Positions 24,401 through 35,953 of a stretch of DNA of 64,000 bases are shown here, one piece after another. Where the stretch lies: positions 1,798,001 through 1,862,000 of the forward strand of contig PYIU01000003.1 in NCBI GenBank assembly GCA_003415625.1. The letters are read 5' to 3'. The first letter of the stretch is position 1. The number at the start of each line of letters is the position of its first letter. Origin of the DNA: Aquanectria penicillioides. Lineage: Eukaryota > Ascomycota > Sordariomycetes > Hypocreales > Nectriaceae. The notes below the pieces were generated by a model. That model was not told where the DNA came from and made no database searches. It worked only from the letters and a program-made list of their open reading frames with translations. The translations under genes and the position numbers were made by a program.

Positions 24401-25721
24401 CAGTGTATGCGGCCAGTGCAGTTGCATCTGAACCGACAGGTGACATGCCATGCGACCTGTCGTCAACTTGTGTGCGGCGGGCGGCGGGCGGGATGGAAAT
24501 CCTGATGGCAAGTGGTCCTGGCTGGTTGGTTCTATGAATAGCAAAGACCATAAGCTTTCTGTCAGACAGGGATGGTTCAGGTGGCGTCCAGTTCAGCTCT
24601 GCGTGTCCGGACCATGGCTCCCCAGGCCAAACACCAATTGGTGGCGGGTGAGCATGCCTCTTTGTGTCAGGATAATTACCGAGATGGGGATTGCTGAAAT
24701 TGAACTTCGTGTTTTCTTCGTTAGAAGAGAGGCTACTGAGCATTTGCTCCTTGTCTGCATTTCGTACTTTGCCGTACAGGCCGCTAACGCTAAACCTTTC
24801 GCCTCTCACAGAACATGCGCGGTTGGGTACGGGGGACAAGCCGGTAAACATTGCTACTCAGTTAAGACTTTGGTCTGTCTTCGAGTTTTTTTTGGGTTTT
24901 TTTTTCAAATACAATGTCAATGGGCTGTTCCACATCGGAGTTGTTCCGGCGAGTCAAGAGCCTCAGTCATTGATACACTCCGTAGTGTCCAAGACATGTT
25001 TATTGCAATATTGGGCAACTCTTCCGTCTATACTTAGGGGTAGGTATGTAATGGACAACACATGGTATTGGCGATGGCGGGATCTATGTCAAGTTTAAAT
25101 AACCATGTCTCATGCGAGAGTACATCACATGGGTCAGCCTACTCAGTCCCCGTGATCTTCGGATACGGGTAACCAGAGCGGGCATGGCTTGGATTGGAAG
25201 AATCGAACAGTACAGTCGTCCCTCACTGGCAACAAGTACGACAACTGGTGTCGGGCACAAGACCAACCCAAGGGAATAGTAGCAGAAGAGTTTGGAAACC
25301 TACAATATAATTTACATTTTTCCAAACGGGTAACATCCAATGACGCAAGAATAATCCCACACGCCCTCACCCTATAGCGATGTGGGCAAGATGTAGGGTA
25401 GCTCAATAGATAGATCGGGGACCATCGGGGACCTAACCTTACCAATCGAATACCAAAATCGGGGAAGCTCCACACGAATCGGGGAACAGGTTTGTCGTAG
25501 CAGAGCAAATCTCGGCCTCGGATTTGTTATCCAACGGCACCGACACCTTTCATCTTAAACCCTGACCCAACCCTACGCGACGTAATATCTGCTTTCTTCC
25601 TCATCTACCACCGCTTTGATCTCCCGTCTTCCCCTCGTTTGAGCATATTCCCCACTGCACACTACCTCCACTACTTCAAGAAGCTCCACAGCCCTTATCC
25701 CTCGACATCCTCTCGTTCATC
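21423..25721. other. 4.3-kb divergent region without a supported gene
   Basis: This lies between the divergent Q-rich and Cys-rich genes. It contains a G13 tract (21907–21919), GA-rich DNA at 23229–23284 and a tandem 12-mer ATGGATCGATTA at 24116–24139. Open frames such as 23688–24257 (+) and 24450–25037 (+) lack recognisable domains, and their composition resembles chance frames. It may contain long promoters or non-coding transcripts. Confidence 0.5.
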
Positions 25722-26032
25722 ATGTGTTTCGGAGCCACCTGCTCGACGTGCTGTAAGCAATTGTTGTCACATATACAACATGAGTCCTTTCTAAAACGAT
25801 AAATTTTTTTTTTTTTTTTAGCAAAGAAGACGTGGCGCGGCTGTGGAAGTCATATCCCCAGGCTCTCGCTGGTGTTCCAGAAAGCCAGTGGTGCACGTGT
25901 AAGCCACGGGTCAAGGTTGATGGCAAAGACTACCCCCCTGCCGCCAAATTTGAGATCCCTGGCGCCTCATGGATCGCCGGGATGTTCGGCGGGGGCAATA
26001 AAGGCAGCGGAAGCGGAAAAGAGGATCTGTGA
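25722..26032 (+). CDS. small Cys-rich conserved fungal protein; one frame break
   Basis: An approximately 80-residue protein of unknown function. It resembles a widespread family of small fungal proteins that begin MCFG and carry a KTWxGCGxH core and a CTC motif. Exon 1 is 25722–25752 (MCFGATCSTC). The intron 25753–25821 has GTAAGC and a T-rich acceptor. Exon 2 is 25822–26032. After SKKTWRGCGSHIP the frame breaks at the C run 25856–25859, and it resumes as ALAGVPESQWCTCKPRVKVD and a Gly-rich tail in the next frame. One missing C explains it and gives the correct length. There is no signal peptide, so a cytosolic metal- or redox-binding role is possible, but this is inference. Confidence 0.75.
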
Positions 26033-26902
26033 TTTTTCCTTATGGCGATAGGCTTGGCTTAGATGCCCAAGGGTTGTAGAGCGATATTTGACTAGAGGGA
26101 GAACTGAGAATCACGGGGCGTCGTTGGGATTTGGAATTGTAACATATACTAGATGGAGCAAGGGAATGGAAGGTGTTGATGGGTCGTGATAGTAACAAGG
26201 AGAAGAAGTGTATCTAGGATGCGCGAATAGAAATCCAAGAACAAATTGACGGATCGTTTGCCATCATGAATAATTTGCAAACGTGAATAAGAAAATAAAT
26301 AAATAAATGAAAGAAAGTTAGTCAATTTCCCTCTACAAAAATCCCACCAAAAACGAGGCGTTGTGTTTTAAGACTCAGCTTTGTGGGCGAGCTTTCTCAA
26401 TTTGCAAATATGAATGTGATGGTTGGCTATTCGTAGTCCCTCGTCATTTGGAGGATATCGTTGTGGGGGTGGAGAGGTTGGATGCCGCAAGAGCTGTTGA
26501 CACCAGCAAGCGGACTACCGGCTACTGACTGCCGATCGCCGCTAAACAGGCATAACTTGGTTGGAGAATGGAGTACAGTTTTCCAATGACATCCCGCAAC
26601 CCTCAAGCCTGTGCATAAAGAACTACGCCGTAACGTAACGCAACGTCTCTACCGCGCGCTGATAGTGATAGCGATAGCGTCGTGAGTACCCGACATAAGT
26701 TTCCCTCGCGGTAGACTACCTGGACTTCGCCCCCCCCACAATTGTCGGCCCCGGACTCGGGCCGCGCTTGTGATGGTATAATCCGGCATTGATAAGAAGC
26801 TCTGCCGGTCCGCCATCTCTTCCCGCCTCTTCTTTCAACTCTGGTACCTCACTTGCCGCGATAGTTGATAACAGACGACTCTGTGGTTGAACAAACACTG
26901 CC
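26033..26902. other. intergenic region before the P450
   Basis: This 870-base region contains an AAAT-rich stretch near 26290–26310, compatible with a 3' end, and the P450 promoter side. No gene was seen. Confidence 0.6.
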
Positions 26903-28734
26903 ATGCTGCTGCTGTCGCCAGTCTTCCTCGCGGGGGCTGCCGCTCTCGTGACCCTCATCCGCTTCGTCGTCCACTTCGTCATCCGGGTCAAGTCGCCCCT
27001 CTTCAAGGTTCCCGGCCAGACCAAGTCCAACTTCACCTCCCTGATCTTGAAATGGCACGAACTCAACGCCAACCGGACCATGTACATCCACCGCCTCCAT
27101 GAAAAGTACGGCCCCGTTGTCCGAATTGCCCCCAACGAGGTCTCTTTTACTTCCTCGGCAGCCCTGAAGGAGATTTACGGTTCTGGTGGCAGCGGATATG
27201 ACAAGACTGAATTCTACAATCTTTTCCAAGTTTACGGCAGGAGGTATGCCCGTACCAAAGAGCTGCACTGGTTTAGATATCATGTTGACGCCCATGAGAC
27301 AGGACAATGTTCTCTACGCTGAACAAGACCGATGTGAGTTTCACCTCTCCGCGTTTACGACGCCTATTTTCTAATCTTAGCAATAGCATGCGAAACGCAA
27401 AAGGATGATTGGTGACCGCTATGCCAACACCAACGTTATGAGGGCTGTACCCGTCGCCGGAGTTCAACAGCGATCTAAGCGATTCGTTCAGCGCTGTGCG
27501 CAGTCTCCCAATTCAACGGCTGATGTTTTTGTAAGAATCAAATCCGACTCCATAATCTGATGATACAACTGACTTGATGTGAAGATGGGTTAGTCTTGAT
27601 CATAGAGCAACTGGGGTTGTCTATGAACTAACCGCAATAGCCCTCCATGCGTATGCCTGCGATTGTGTCACTCATCAGCTATTTCATCCATATGGCACCA
27701 ATTGCCTACAGAAGAAAGATGACGAAGAAATGATGCACCAAGTAGCTGCTGACGATAGTTTGCAGAGCAAGTGCATGATCGAAGCTATGCTGCAGAGTTC
27801 ATAGCTAACCCTATTCGATAGACCGCCTCGTTCTGCATTACAGCCCAACCCTGCATAGCTTTATCTCGAGGATCCTGTATTTCTTTGCTAAGCCCCGAGA
27901 GACACCGCTGGCCGACAATTACGTCCTGGAGACCGCAAAGGTAGACAAACCCGCACATTTTACTGTGTTGAGCAGACTCAAGGAAAAGGAAAGAGTGTTG
28001 GATACGGTTGATATGGCAGCTGAGTGTCTCGACCACATGGCCGCTGGCATTGACACGACTGGCGATGTTTTGTGCTTCCTGATGTGGGAGCTTTCGCAGC
28101 CACGATCTCGACAATACCAGCGCCGACTACAGGAGGAGGCGCGAGCGAAGCGAGACCTACCCCTCGAAGAACTCCCCTTTTTAGATGCTGTGCTGAACGA
28201 AGGATTGAGATGTTTCCCTGCAATTCCAATGTCACTACCGCGGTATGTCCCCCAGGGCGGCCGTGTGATCGACGGATTCTTGTTACCTGAGGACACTGTG
28301 GTTAGCTGCCAGGCATTTTCGGTCCATCGAATTAATGCAGACGTCTTCCCTGACCCGGAGAATTTCTATCCTGATCGCTGGCTAGAGGCCGAGGGGGATG
28401 CTGAGAGGAGACGACTCCAGTTTGCCTTTTCCAGTGGCGGAAGAGGTTGTGTTGGGAAACAGTAAGTTATAACCCACATATGCTGGTTATGCTGGTATCT
28501 GCATCGAAAGAAGCGTCGGGGATGATGAGACTAACTCACTGTAGCCTTGCCTTGATCGAGATGAAGACCTTACTCCGGGATGTATATTCACAGTACAGTA
28601 CTGAACCGGACGCTTCCATGACGATTGAGGCGATGGCCATGTCGGATCAATTAATTTCATCACGGCCACTTGGGCAAAGATGCTTGCTAAAGTTCGTAGA
28701 GCTAGAAGATGGGGAGCCTGACGAAAAAAGGTAA
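26903..28734 (+). CDS. cytochrome P450 monooxygenase
   Basis: Predicted 491-residue haem-thiolate monooxygenase, anchored in the ER by an N-terminal hydrophobic segment (residues 2–30). Exons are 26903–27243, 27303–27333, 27387–27530, 27585–27588, 27641–27766, 27822–28461 and 28545–28734. All phases close, with a 4-base microexon and one GC–AG intron (27767–27821, donor GCAAGT). Visible P450 features are the I-helix AGIDTTGD (290–297), ExxR at Glu342/Arg345, the PDRW of the PERF region, and the haem loop FSSGGRGCVG with Cys425 as iron ligand. The protein is therefore likely active. The substrate is unknown; relatives are often labelled benzoate 4-monooxygenase-like. No biosynthetic cluster genes lie nearby. 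Confidence 0.9.
27585..27588 (+). other. 4-base microexon of the P450
   Basis: The bases ATGG lie between a 54-base intron (27531–27584, GTAAGA, CTGAC branch, AAG) and a 52-base intron (27589–27640, GTTAGT, CTAAC branch, TAG). Only inclusion of these four bases restores the frame, giving Met and Ala before LHAYACD. Confidence 0.75.
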
Positions 28735-31124
28735 AGAATACCGATAGAAGTCCTGGTGAATGGGCAACAACGAACGACGCTTGGGTTGGGTCACCTACGA
28801 CTGGTGCGAGTTGAGGGTATAAAACGGGACCTGTATTGGACAAAACCAAAGAGAGCGGCATTTATGCACTTTCTTGTTTATGGAAAGATTCTTGTACCCT
28901 ATTGCTACGGGAGTAACTAGAGGAGTCAAAATCGTGCCTACTGCTAGTGCCTTCACTCTTGTGGTGACCCTCCATCTTAGGGAAAAAAGCCATTCATTAG
29001 CTCTTAGCTGTTAACCATTTAAGAAATGTGGGTTGGTGAATTCATTCAGGAATTAGGTCTATTGACTGTTTGGGCAAGAGCCTATCTATTTGGTTCACCC
29101 AAGAAGGTAAACAGGGTCAGGACGCAAGACTTCACGGAGGGTGGTTTTGGAACTGGGTGGGAAAGCGAGTGCTCGGGCAAAGTGAGAGAGGTACATTGAG
29201 CCCCCGGGAGACGGATTAATCGTATGCAACCTTTTGAGACGAAACCGATTCTTTGTCCCATCATGTTCGATGATGACAATTTCTGGATATGACATGAAAC
29301 ATGGGGGAGCTCCTATCGATCTCGACGAAGCTCTCATTGCAATAATAGCATGGTATCTCGAACATGGAGCTAAATATAGAGAGGTCCCTTCGTTATATCT
29401 CCTCTTTTGGTAAAACCCGAAAGCTAACAAGGAAAGTTTGGTATTTTTTCTCACCCTGGTCTCGGGATCGGGAATCAGTGAATGTAACAGGCAACCACGC
29501 CAAAACCTCGGACGATTTGGGTGTGATTGGTTGGTGTTTTTCTGCTTCTGTTTTTTTTCATTCTTTGTATCTGTCTTGGGCCAAATGTGGATAAATTTCA
29601 AGACACTCGCCTTGGCCAGTGGATGGCCTCAATCTGGGATTGTGCCGAGGGTGCCGGTTGTCCGACACGAAACGCTGATGTGACCCAAGCTGATGGCCCG
29701 AATATACGCCCTGAGGGTTTTGAAGGATCCTGACGGGCCGTTTGGAACGGGCAAAGCCTGGGAGTGTGCTAATGAGGGGGTTGAAAAAGTCATGAATCCC
29801 TTGATAACCCTCTCCCAGCCTGTGACGAGGTCTCTCCCTCACCCAGCTCTCTGTTGTCATCTTTTTTTTATTTATTTATTTTTATTTTTATTTTATTTTT
29901 TTATTTTGAAGGGATTTGAGTTCTTTTTGGTCTGTCGCAAGGTCAACAGCTGGCAAATTGGAGATTCAACTTTGGGGTATGGCTGGATCTGGCTCTTGAA
30001 GGCGTTCCAATGGAGAGCGCGAGCCAGGCACTCGCAAGGGGCGCCGATTTACAAGGCCTACAGTGGCTGTGGGGGGGACTGACTCCAGGCGATCGTCTCG
30101 TTCAGGGAGCCGGGCTTGGGTTGTGTTGTGTTGTGTTGTGTTGCAGTGCAGGGAGACGCCGTAGCCTCGCTGGATTTCAGTGGCAGATGGCCACTGGAAG
30201 CTGAACAGGTGACTGGTATCCATGTTTTCCTCGAGGCTGCCGGAGGTTGAAATGTCTCCAGGCTGGCTTTTCCTCTCTGTGTGACCTGGTTGCGCTTAAC
30301 CGTCTTACTCCCATTGGTAGGTGCGAGTGTCGTCGTAGGGGAGAAGAAAGGCCCGGATTACCCGTTATGTCCGGTTGTGCGTATTGCACATGTAACATGT
30401 AACTTGATTGACTGAAGGGGTATGTGTGCGTGCGTGCTTGCGTGTGTGCGTGTCATGAATGAATAGGTAGGCACGGTACCCATGGTGGTTGTGAGTTGCT
30501 GCTGCGGGTGCTGTTGCTGCTGTTGCTGTTGCTGCCTTGCTGCCATTTTTTTTTAGGTTCCTCTTGGGCCCTTCCTTGGCACTTGCTGCCGTAATTATGG
30601 TCTGGGCAGGTAGGTGGGTGTTTGGCTACTGGCGTTGTCTGGCTTTTTGTCTGGCGTGCGTGCCCCATTCTTTCTCGAATCTCGTCTGCCCGAAATCCCC
30701 GTCCGGCCCTAACATTCGCCCCTCCCACTGCCTGTGTGTCTGTCTACTTCTTCCTACTTCTCTTCTCCTCTCTTGGCTCGACTCCTCTCTTCTTCCTTTT
30801 CTTTCCTCACATCATCCCTCTGCACTTCCGCCAGAGATCCTCACAACACACCCATCGTATTCAACCAAAACCAGGCACTTGTCTCGCGCACCGCGCATCT
30901 CACTTTCAATCTTGCCTGCTGACTTCTAGTTGGTCGCAGCGCGCTTCGTTATTTTTCCCTCCCGTTACCACGCTCCCCCCAGAAAGAACTTGCATCTTTG
31001 TCGCAATTTTTTTTTGGCCTCTCGCCAGTCTCCTCCCTAAAGACCCTTTCGTTGCCCTTCGTTCTTCCCTTCGCGGAATCGGCACTCCCGACACTTAAAA
31101 TCCCGTCAAGACACACTGCTGTTT
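28735..31124. other. intergenic region P450 / TIF5
   Basis: This 2.4-kb region has a TTTTA-rich tract at 29864–29908, a TTGTG pentamer array at 30118–30142, and CT-rich DNA from about 30700 that probably belongs to the TIF5 promoter and leader. No supported gene was found. Confidence 0.55.
30118..30142. repeat. TTGTG pentanucleotide repeat
   Basis: About five copies of TTGTG. Confidence 0.85.
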
Positions 31125-31374
31125 ATGTATCAGCACGACCAGCTCTCCGTCTTCAGACACCTCTTCAAGCTGCAGTTATTTCGCATACCGCGAAAGCCGT
31201 GTAGCCCCGACATCAGTACTGACGGCTGAATCCCCAGTGTCCAGACCTGTTAATGCATACCCTTCAGCATCCACGAAACCATCTGGTCTGCCACATGTCA
31301 ACCAAAAGTCGCATTGAGCAGTGATTCCCTCCCATCGCCTCCAAAATCTCTTCATGACGCCTTCGTCACCCTAA
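31125..31374 (+). promoter_or_regulatory. TIF5 5' leader with upstream ORFs in weak start context
   Basis: Three short ORFs precede the TIF5 start: 31125–31229 (34 codons), 31253–31324 (23 codons, two in-frame ATGs) and 31354–31374 (6 codons). The upstream ATGs have T or C at -3, a poor context, whereas the TIF5 ATG has A at -3 (GTCACCATGT). This arrangement could sense start-codon stringency, which eIF5 itself controls. The transcription start is not known, and a leader intron could remove some of these ORFs. Confidence 0.5.
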
Positions 31375-31450
31375 GAGCTCATCAAGCCCAGCTTCGCCCA
31401 CTCGAAAATAATATCACAAGAAAAGAACTACCCTTCCAAATACCGTCACC

Positions 31451-32766
31451 ATGTCTCTCATCAATGTCCGCCGCGATGTCAGCGACGCCTTCTATCGTTA
31501 CAAGATGGAGCGTATCCAGACAAAGATTGAGGGCAAAGGAAACGGCATCAAGACCGTCGTTGTCAACCTGAGCAGCGTTGCTCAGTCTCTCGCTCGCCCT
31601 GGATCCTACGTCATCAAATACTTTGGTTTTGAGCTTGGCGCTCAGACCAACCTTGACCCCAAGGACGACCGTTGGATCATCAACGGTGCTCACGATGCCG
31701 CCAAGCTCCAAGACCATCTCGATGGCTTCATCAACAAGTTCGTTCTCTGCAAGAAGTGCAAGAACCCCGAGACCGATGTTAACATCAAGGATGATCGCAT
31801 CCTTCTCGATTGCAAGGCCTGTGGCCAGCGAACTGATGTTGACATCCGACTCAAGTTGAGTGGCTTCATTCTCAAGAACCAGCCTAAGAAGGGCAAGAAA
31901 GACAAGGCCGAGCGCAAGGCTGCCCGAAAGGCCAAGCAGAATGGCAATGGTACCAAGGAGAATGGCCACGCCAGCGACGAAGCCTCCGAAAACGGTTCTA
32001 ACGAGAACGGCGACAATGGCGATGCCGGCAGTGATGACGAGCTCCAGAGAATGCAGGCTGAGGCCCGCGAGGTTGACGAGGAGGACGAGGTCAAGGACCA
32101 CGAGTGGGCCGTCGATATGAGCGAGGCGGCTGTCAAGGCCCGTCAGGCCTCGCTCCCCGGCGAGTTCAAGCAGAAGCTCAACATGGGCGATGACGACGAC
32201 GAGGATGGCGAGGGCAGTGGCAACACTGTCTACGATGACCTTGGCAACTGGATCCAGGAGGAGGCAGCGGCCAAGGGCAACGTTGACGAGCTGTCATCCA
32301 TCGACATCTACGTCAAGGCAAAGGAGTTGGGCATCGAGAGCAAGCACCGCAGTGTTCTCGTCCTCGTGCAGACCATCTTCAACGAGAACATTGCCACTCA
32401 GATTCCTAAGCGCGCCAGCATGTTGAAGCAGGTACGTTGTGAACTTGAATGATTCAATTGACAACTGCTAACCTCGTACAGTTTGTTACCTCGGACCGCC
32501 ATGAGAAGGCTCTGCTCGGCGGTACTGAGCGTCTCATTGGCGCCCTCGGCAAGGACCACCCTGAGCTGTTCCAGCAGGTTGTCAAGATCCTCCAGCTGTA
32601 CTACCACCATGATTTGATCAGCGAGGAGGTTGTCACCAAGTGGGGCTCCAAGGCCAGCAAGAAGTACACCGACCTTGCTACTTCCAAGAAGGTCCGTAAA
32701 GCTGCTGAACCCTTCCTTATCTGGCTTGCTGAAGCCTCTGAGGAGGAGTCCTCCGACGAGGAGTAA
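31451..32766 (+). CDS. TIF5: eukaryotic translation initiation factor 5
   Basis: Predicted 421-residue eIF5, the GTPase-activating protein for eIF2 in the 43S complex. Exons are 31451–32431 and 32482–32766, with a 50-base intron (GTACGT/CAG). The N-terminal domain carries the catalytic arginine finger (FYRYK, Arg16) and a zinc-binding C4 set at Cys100, 103, 121 and 124. An acidic and Lys-rich linker follows. The C-terminal W2/HEAT domain ends [16 protein letters not shown], the acidic and aromatic tail that contacts eIF2-beta and eIF3. Length and motifs are normal. Confidence 0.96.
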
Positions 32767-33182
32767 AACACCTGTGCATGCCTGATCGCCCACGCTGTTC
32801 TCGGGTGATTGGTTGAGGGGGTGAGAACCTGTGTTTTATATCCCTTGTTCTTCCACTGCATTAGCTAGGACACTTGGCCTGCTCTATTTTGTTTCTTATA
32901 GATTGAGATAGCTATTCCACTCCAGTTTTGTCTCCCCAAATTGTGACTATTCTTGCGCTCCCAATCTAGTCCACTTGAAGTCGATGTAGACAGTGTCCAC
33001 TGTACCGAGACATATAGTCGAGGGAGATCAAAGCGCAGATCTCAAGTTCTAATTCAGCGATGTCGTACAATTTGCGTTGGGGTATCATTATTTCCCTGAC
33101 CAAGCGGGCATTCAACCAACTCTAGAGTACATACAGATATACATGTTCTTACTGACCTACCCACATCCCCTGACGCAGTGCA
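32767..33182. other. convergent 3' region TIF5 / THO1
   Basis: This 416-base region between convergent stop codons probably contains both polyadenylation sites. Nothing else is recognisable. Confidence 0.6.
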
Positions 33183-35953
33183 TCATTCTGCCTCTGCATC
33201 TGGCATGGCGGCCTCCTTTGGCTCCTCCGCCGCCCTAGCCCCAGCCTCATCTGACTCCGCGGCCTCCTCATCGCTATCACCATCGTTCATGGATGTATCA
33301 CCTTCGACGGCCCCTTCTGGCTCGTCACTCATATCCCCCGTCTCCCCCTCTCCTTCTCGACCAAAAATAAAGGCGCTCAGAGCCTTGGCTGCCTCGTCGA
33401 GGTCGTCGTTGTCGATAGTGGTAGCGAAGAGCTCGGCCACTTTGGACTCATCAAGGTCATTAGGCAGCTTCTTTAGAATGGCTTCAACCGCACCATCATC
33501 TTTGCCTGATGATTTGAGGCGCTGCTCAAGGACTTCTGGGGTGGGAGCCTGGACGAGGATATAGCGAGCCTCAAAGTCCATATCTTTGGCGTATTGTGCA
33601 GCCTATATAATTCAGTTAGTATGCTGGAATACATGAGCAGCGAAGGGCTAGATGGAAGGCCGTTACCTCGAGATCAAGCTCAATGATCGGGACCTTGCCT
33701 AGTTCAGTTACGGCATCAATGGCCTTAGTGCTGGTTCCGTAATCGCTTCCATCTCGAGTGCCGCACTCGATCAGACGGTCACTGTCACGCAGCTGGTTGA
33801 ACTCCTGGGCCTTGACGAAGTGGAACGTCTTGCCCTTAACTTCACCGTCAAGAGGCTCCCGAGTGGTGTGCCGCACTACGGTGGCGAACACGCCCGTATG
33901 CAACTCCATCAGCTTCCCAACCAAGGCGGATTTGCCTGCCCCGACAGGACCTGAGATGATGATAGGATCGTGGTTTGTAGGCATATCCTCCTCGCTAGCA
34001 GTCGGCTCAGAATCATCTTCATCGTCGTCCACCTCGGTAAGTTCCTCGAAAACTATATCAATCTTCTTAGGATCATCGATTTTGTCGAACGCGGCGAGTT
34101 TGGTTCTGGCAGCGATACGAAGGGCTCTCCAGCTCTTGCTCGATTTGCCTGCGATGGCTGCTGCCTTGGTCTGGTCATTAGTTGGCATTTCAATCTCGAA
34201 GTCATCGTCTGCAATTTTGCGTTTGAAGCCATCGAGCTCAGGGATTTGATACCGCTCTTCAGCTTTGAGTCGTTCCATGGCCGTTTCCTCATCCTCATCT
34301 TTTAAGAAGTCAAGGGAAACTGCTCCCATGGGTAGAGCCCTAAGGCGCTTGCTAGTAGCGGTGCGCTGCACATTGCTCTTTGCATCGACGAAGCTGGTGG
34401 GAGAGACAGGATCCCGCTTGATCGGGTGGCAACCTTCAATCTTCCAGCGAACCCAGTTCTTGTCTCTAGCTAGCACGGTCTCGACCATCCGATAGAAGTA
34501 TGGCCCATCGGAGCCTTGACGTAGGTAATCTGCTATCGTCTTCTTCATGTCGTTGGCCCATTTAGTCTTGGAAGGTTAACTCTTATTTTCACGAGTGAAA
34601 CTGCCGGTCTTGTACTTACATCTTCTTCATTGAGAACTTGGTCCATGTACATAACTGCTTTGTTAGTTGAAGCTGTGGTGGACAGCTTCTCCCGAGCCTG
34701 GGCGGACAAGGATAGGAGGAAGTCCATGATGATGAGGGCTTGGACTAAGACATGCCGACGGAAGGATAAGTCACTAATCTATGAACTATGTTAGCACTTA
34801 GATGATTGGACAGGGGCACATCTGAACTTGCCTCTAGCTCAAACAAATCTCTACTAGTTAGGTACTTGGGGTTAAATGTATTGGACGCATCTTCATCCTC
34901 GCCGCCCTCCCTTTTACGCTTTAGACCCCGCCTAGCTTCCTCGGCAGACTTCCTGGACCCCCGGTCATTGTGGATAGTTTGGAAGGTCTTCATGGTAGCG
35001 CTGAGGCTTTCTTTAAAAGCTGTCAGATGAGGGGTCTCGAACAGCTTCTTCGGTTGACTGAAGCTTTCCTGTAGTGACCAGAACAGAGGGTAGAGTGCGT
35101 CTGGGTCCAGAGGCTTGTCGGCCTTCTTGGGGTCTCCGCTCTTGGGAATTGCCTTTGTCTCGACCTGTTCCTTGGTGCCATCCGTCGGCCCATCTACGTC
35201 CATTTTAGAACCGCCAATAGCTTGGATAGTTTCGTATGTCGTGACATTCTCAACGTGATATTCGCCTCGTAGGTTTACAGAGCTTTTATCGCCGAGGGGG
35301 AAGCTCTGGAACATGAAAATGAAAACTCGACCGCAAAAAGCCGTGTCTTCTGCACGGGAGAGACGACGTAGCAGCTCATTACAGCTTCGTAAGATGATGA
35401 GTTGCTTTTGCTTAAAGTGGTTCGCGGTGATGCGTTCTCGTCTGGATTCGAGGAAGTCGAATATGATGCGACATCCCGCGATTGCTTGGCTGTCAAGAAG
35501 CTCCTCTGCTAGCCAGAACAGCAATGCAGGATCACACTGCCCATCGTCGGAAAGGATGGAGAGGATATCGAGCAGGTTCCACACCTTGACGAAATCGGGA
35601 GAATCTATCTTTGTGGTCGCCTATGTTGGTCAGCGCGCAGCGCGCAATTCGGGTAAAGCGTCGAGGCTCACGAGAAGATTGCTGAATATATCGCGGGCGG
35701 CGGTTTCAATCATTGCGAATTGCCGCCCCTTGATCTGTTCGTTCGTCCCTATGCCATCCTCTGTTTTGGAGCCGAGAACGGCTGCCACCTGTGATACCCT
35801 GCCAGGGAGATCGTCGAAGTCAGATTTATTGAGAGCTGGCTCAATAGTGGATGTCGTTTTTACGGTTTCTGCTTGTTCTAGGAGCTCTTTTAGTAGCGCA
35901 GCAGAGGTTGCGACCGCTGGGACTCTCGGATTGTCCACGTCGAGCGCCGGCAT
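33183..35953 (-). CDS. THO complex subunit 1 (Hpr1/THOC1) fused to a C-terminal guanylate-kinase-like domain
   Basis: Predicted 849-residue nuclear protein. Exons are 35672–35953, 34832–35620, 34620–34778, 33667–34566 and 33183–33602. Intron 2 (34779–34831) is GC–AG with donor GCAAGT. Residues 1 to about 560 match THOC1: VWNLLDILSIL, FPLGDKSSVNLRG, LSFRRHVLVQALI, DKNWVRWKIEGC, and SWRALRIAAR, equivalent to the metazoan WRALRLLAR. After an acidic linker comes a guanylate-kinase-like domain, about 611–790. It has a P-loop GPVGAGKS (616–623), RHTTREPLDGEVKG, FHFV, an IECGTRDGSDYGT segment and IELDLE, all in the order of true guanylate kinases. The final 60 residues are acidic. Yeast Hpr1 lacks such a domain and human THOC1 has a death domain there. 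THO packages nascent mRNA for export. Whether the kinase domain is catalytic is unknown. Confidence 0.9.

Noticed and set aside
24450..25037. 195-codon plus-strand frame
   Set aside because: Composition is unlike the neighbouring genes, and part of it is encoded by a T run near 24888–24905. Nothing is recognisable.
26903..28734. P450 as part of a secondary-metabolite cluster
   Set aside because: No polyketide synthase, peptide synthetase, terpene synthase, transporter or cluster regulator lies in the window. The neighbours are housekeeping genes.
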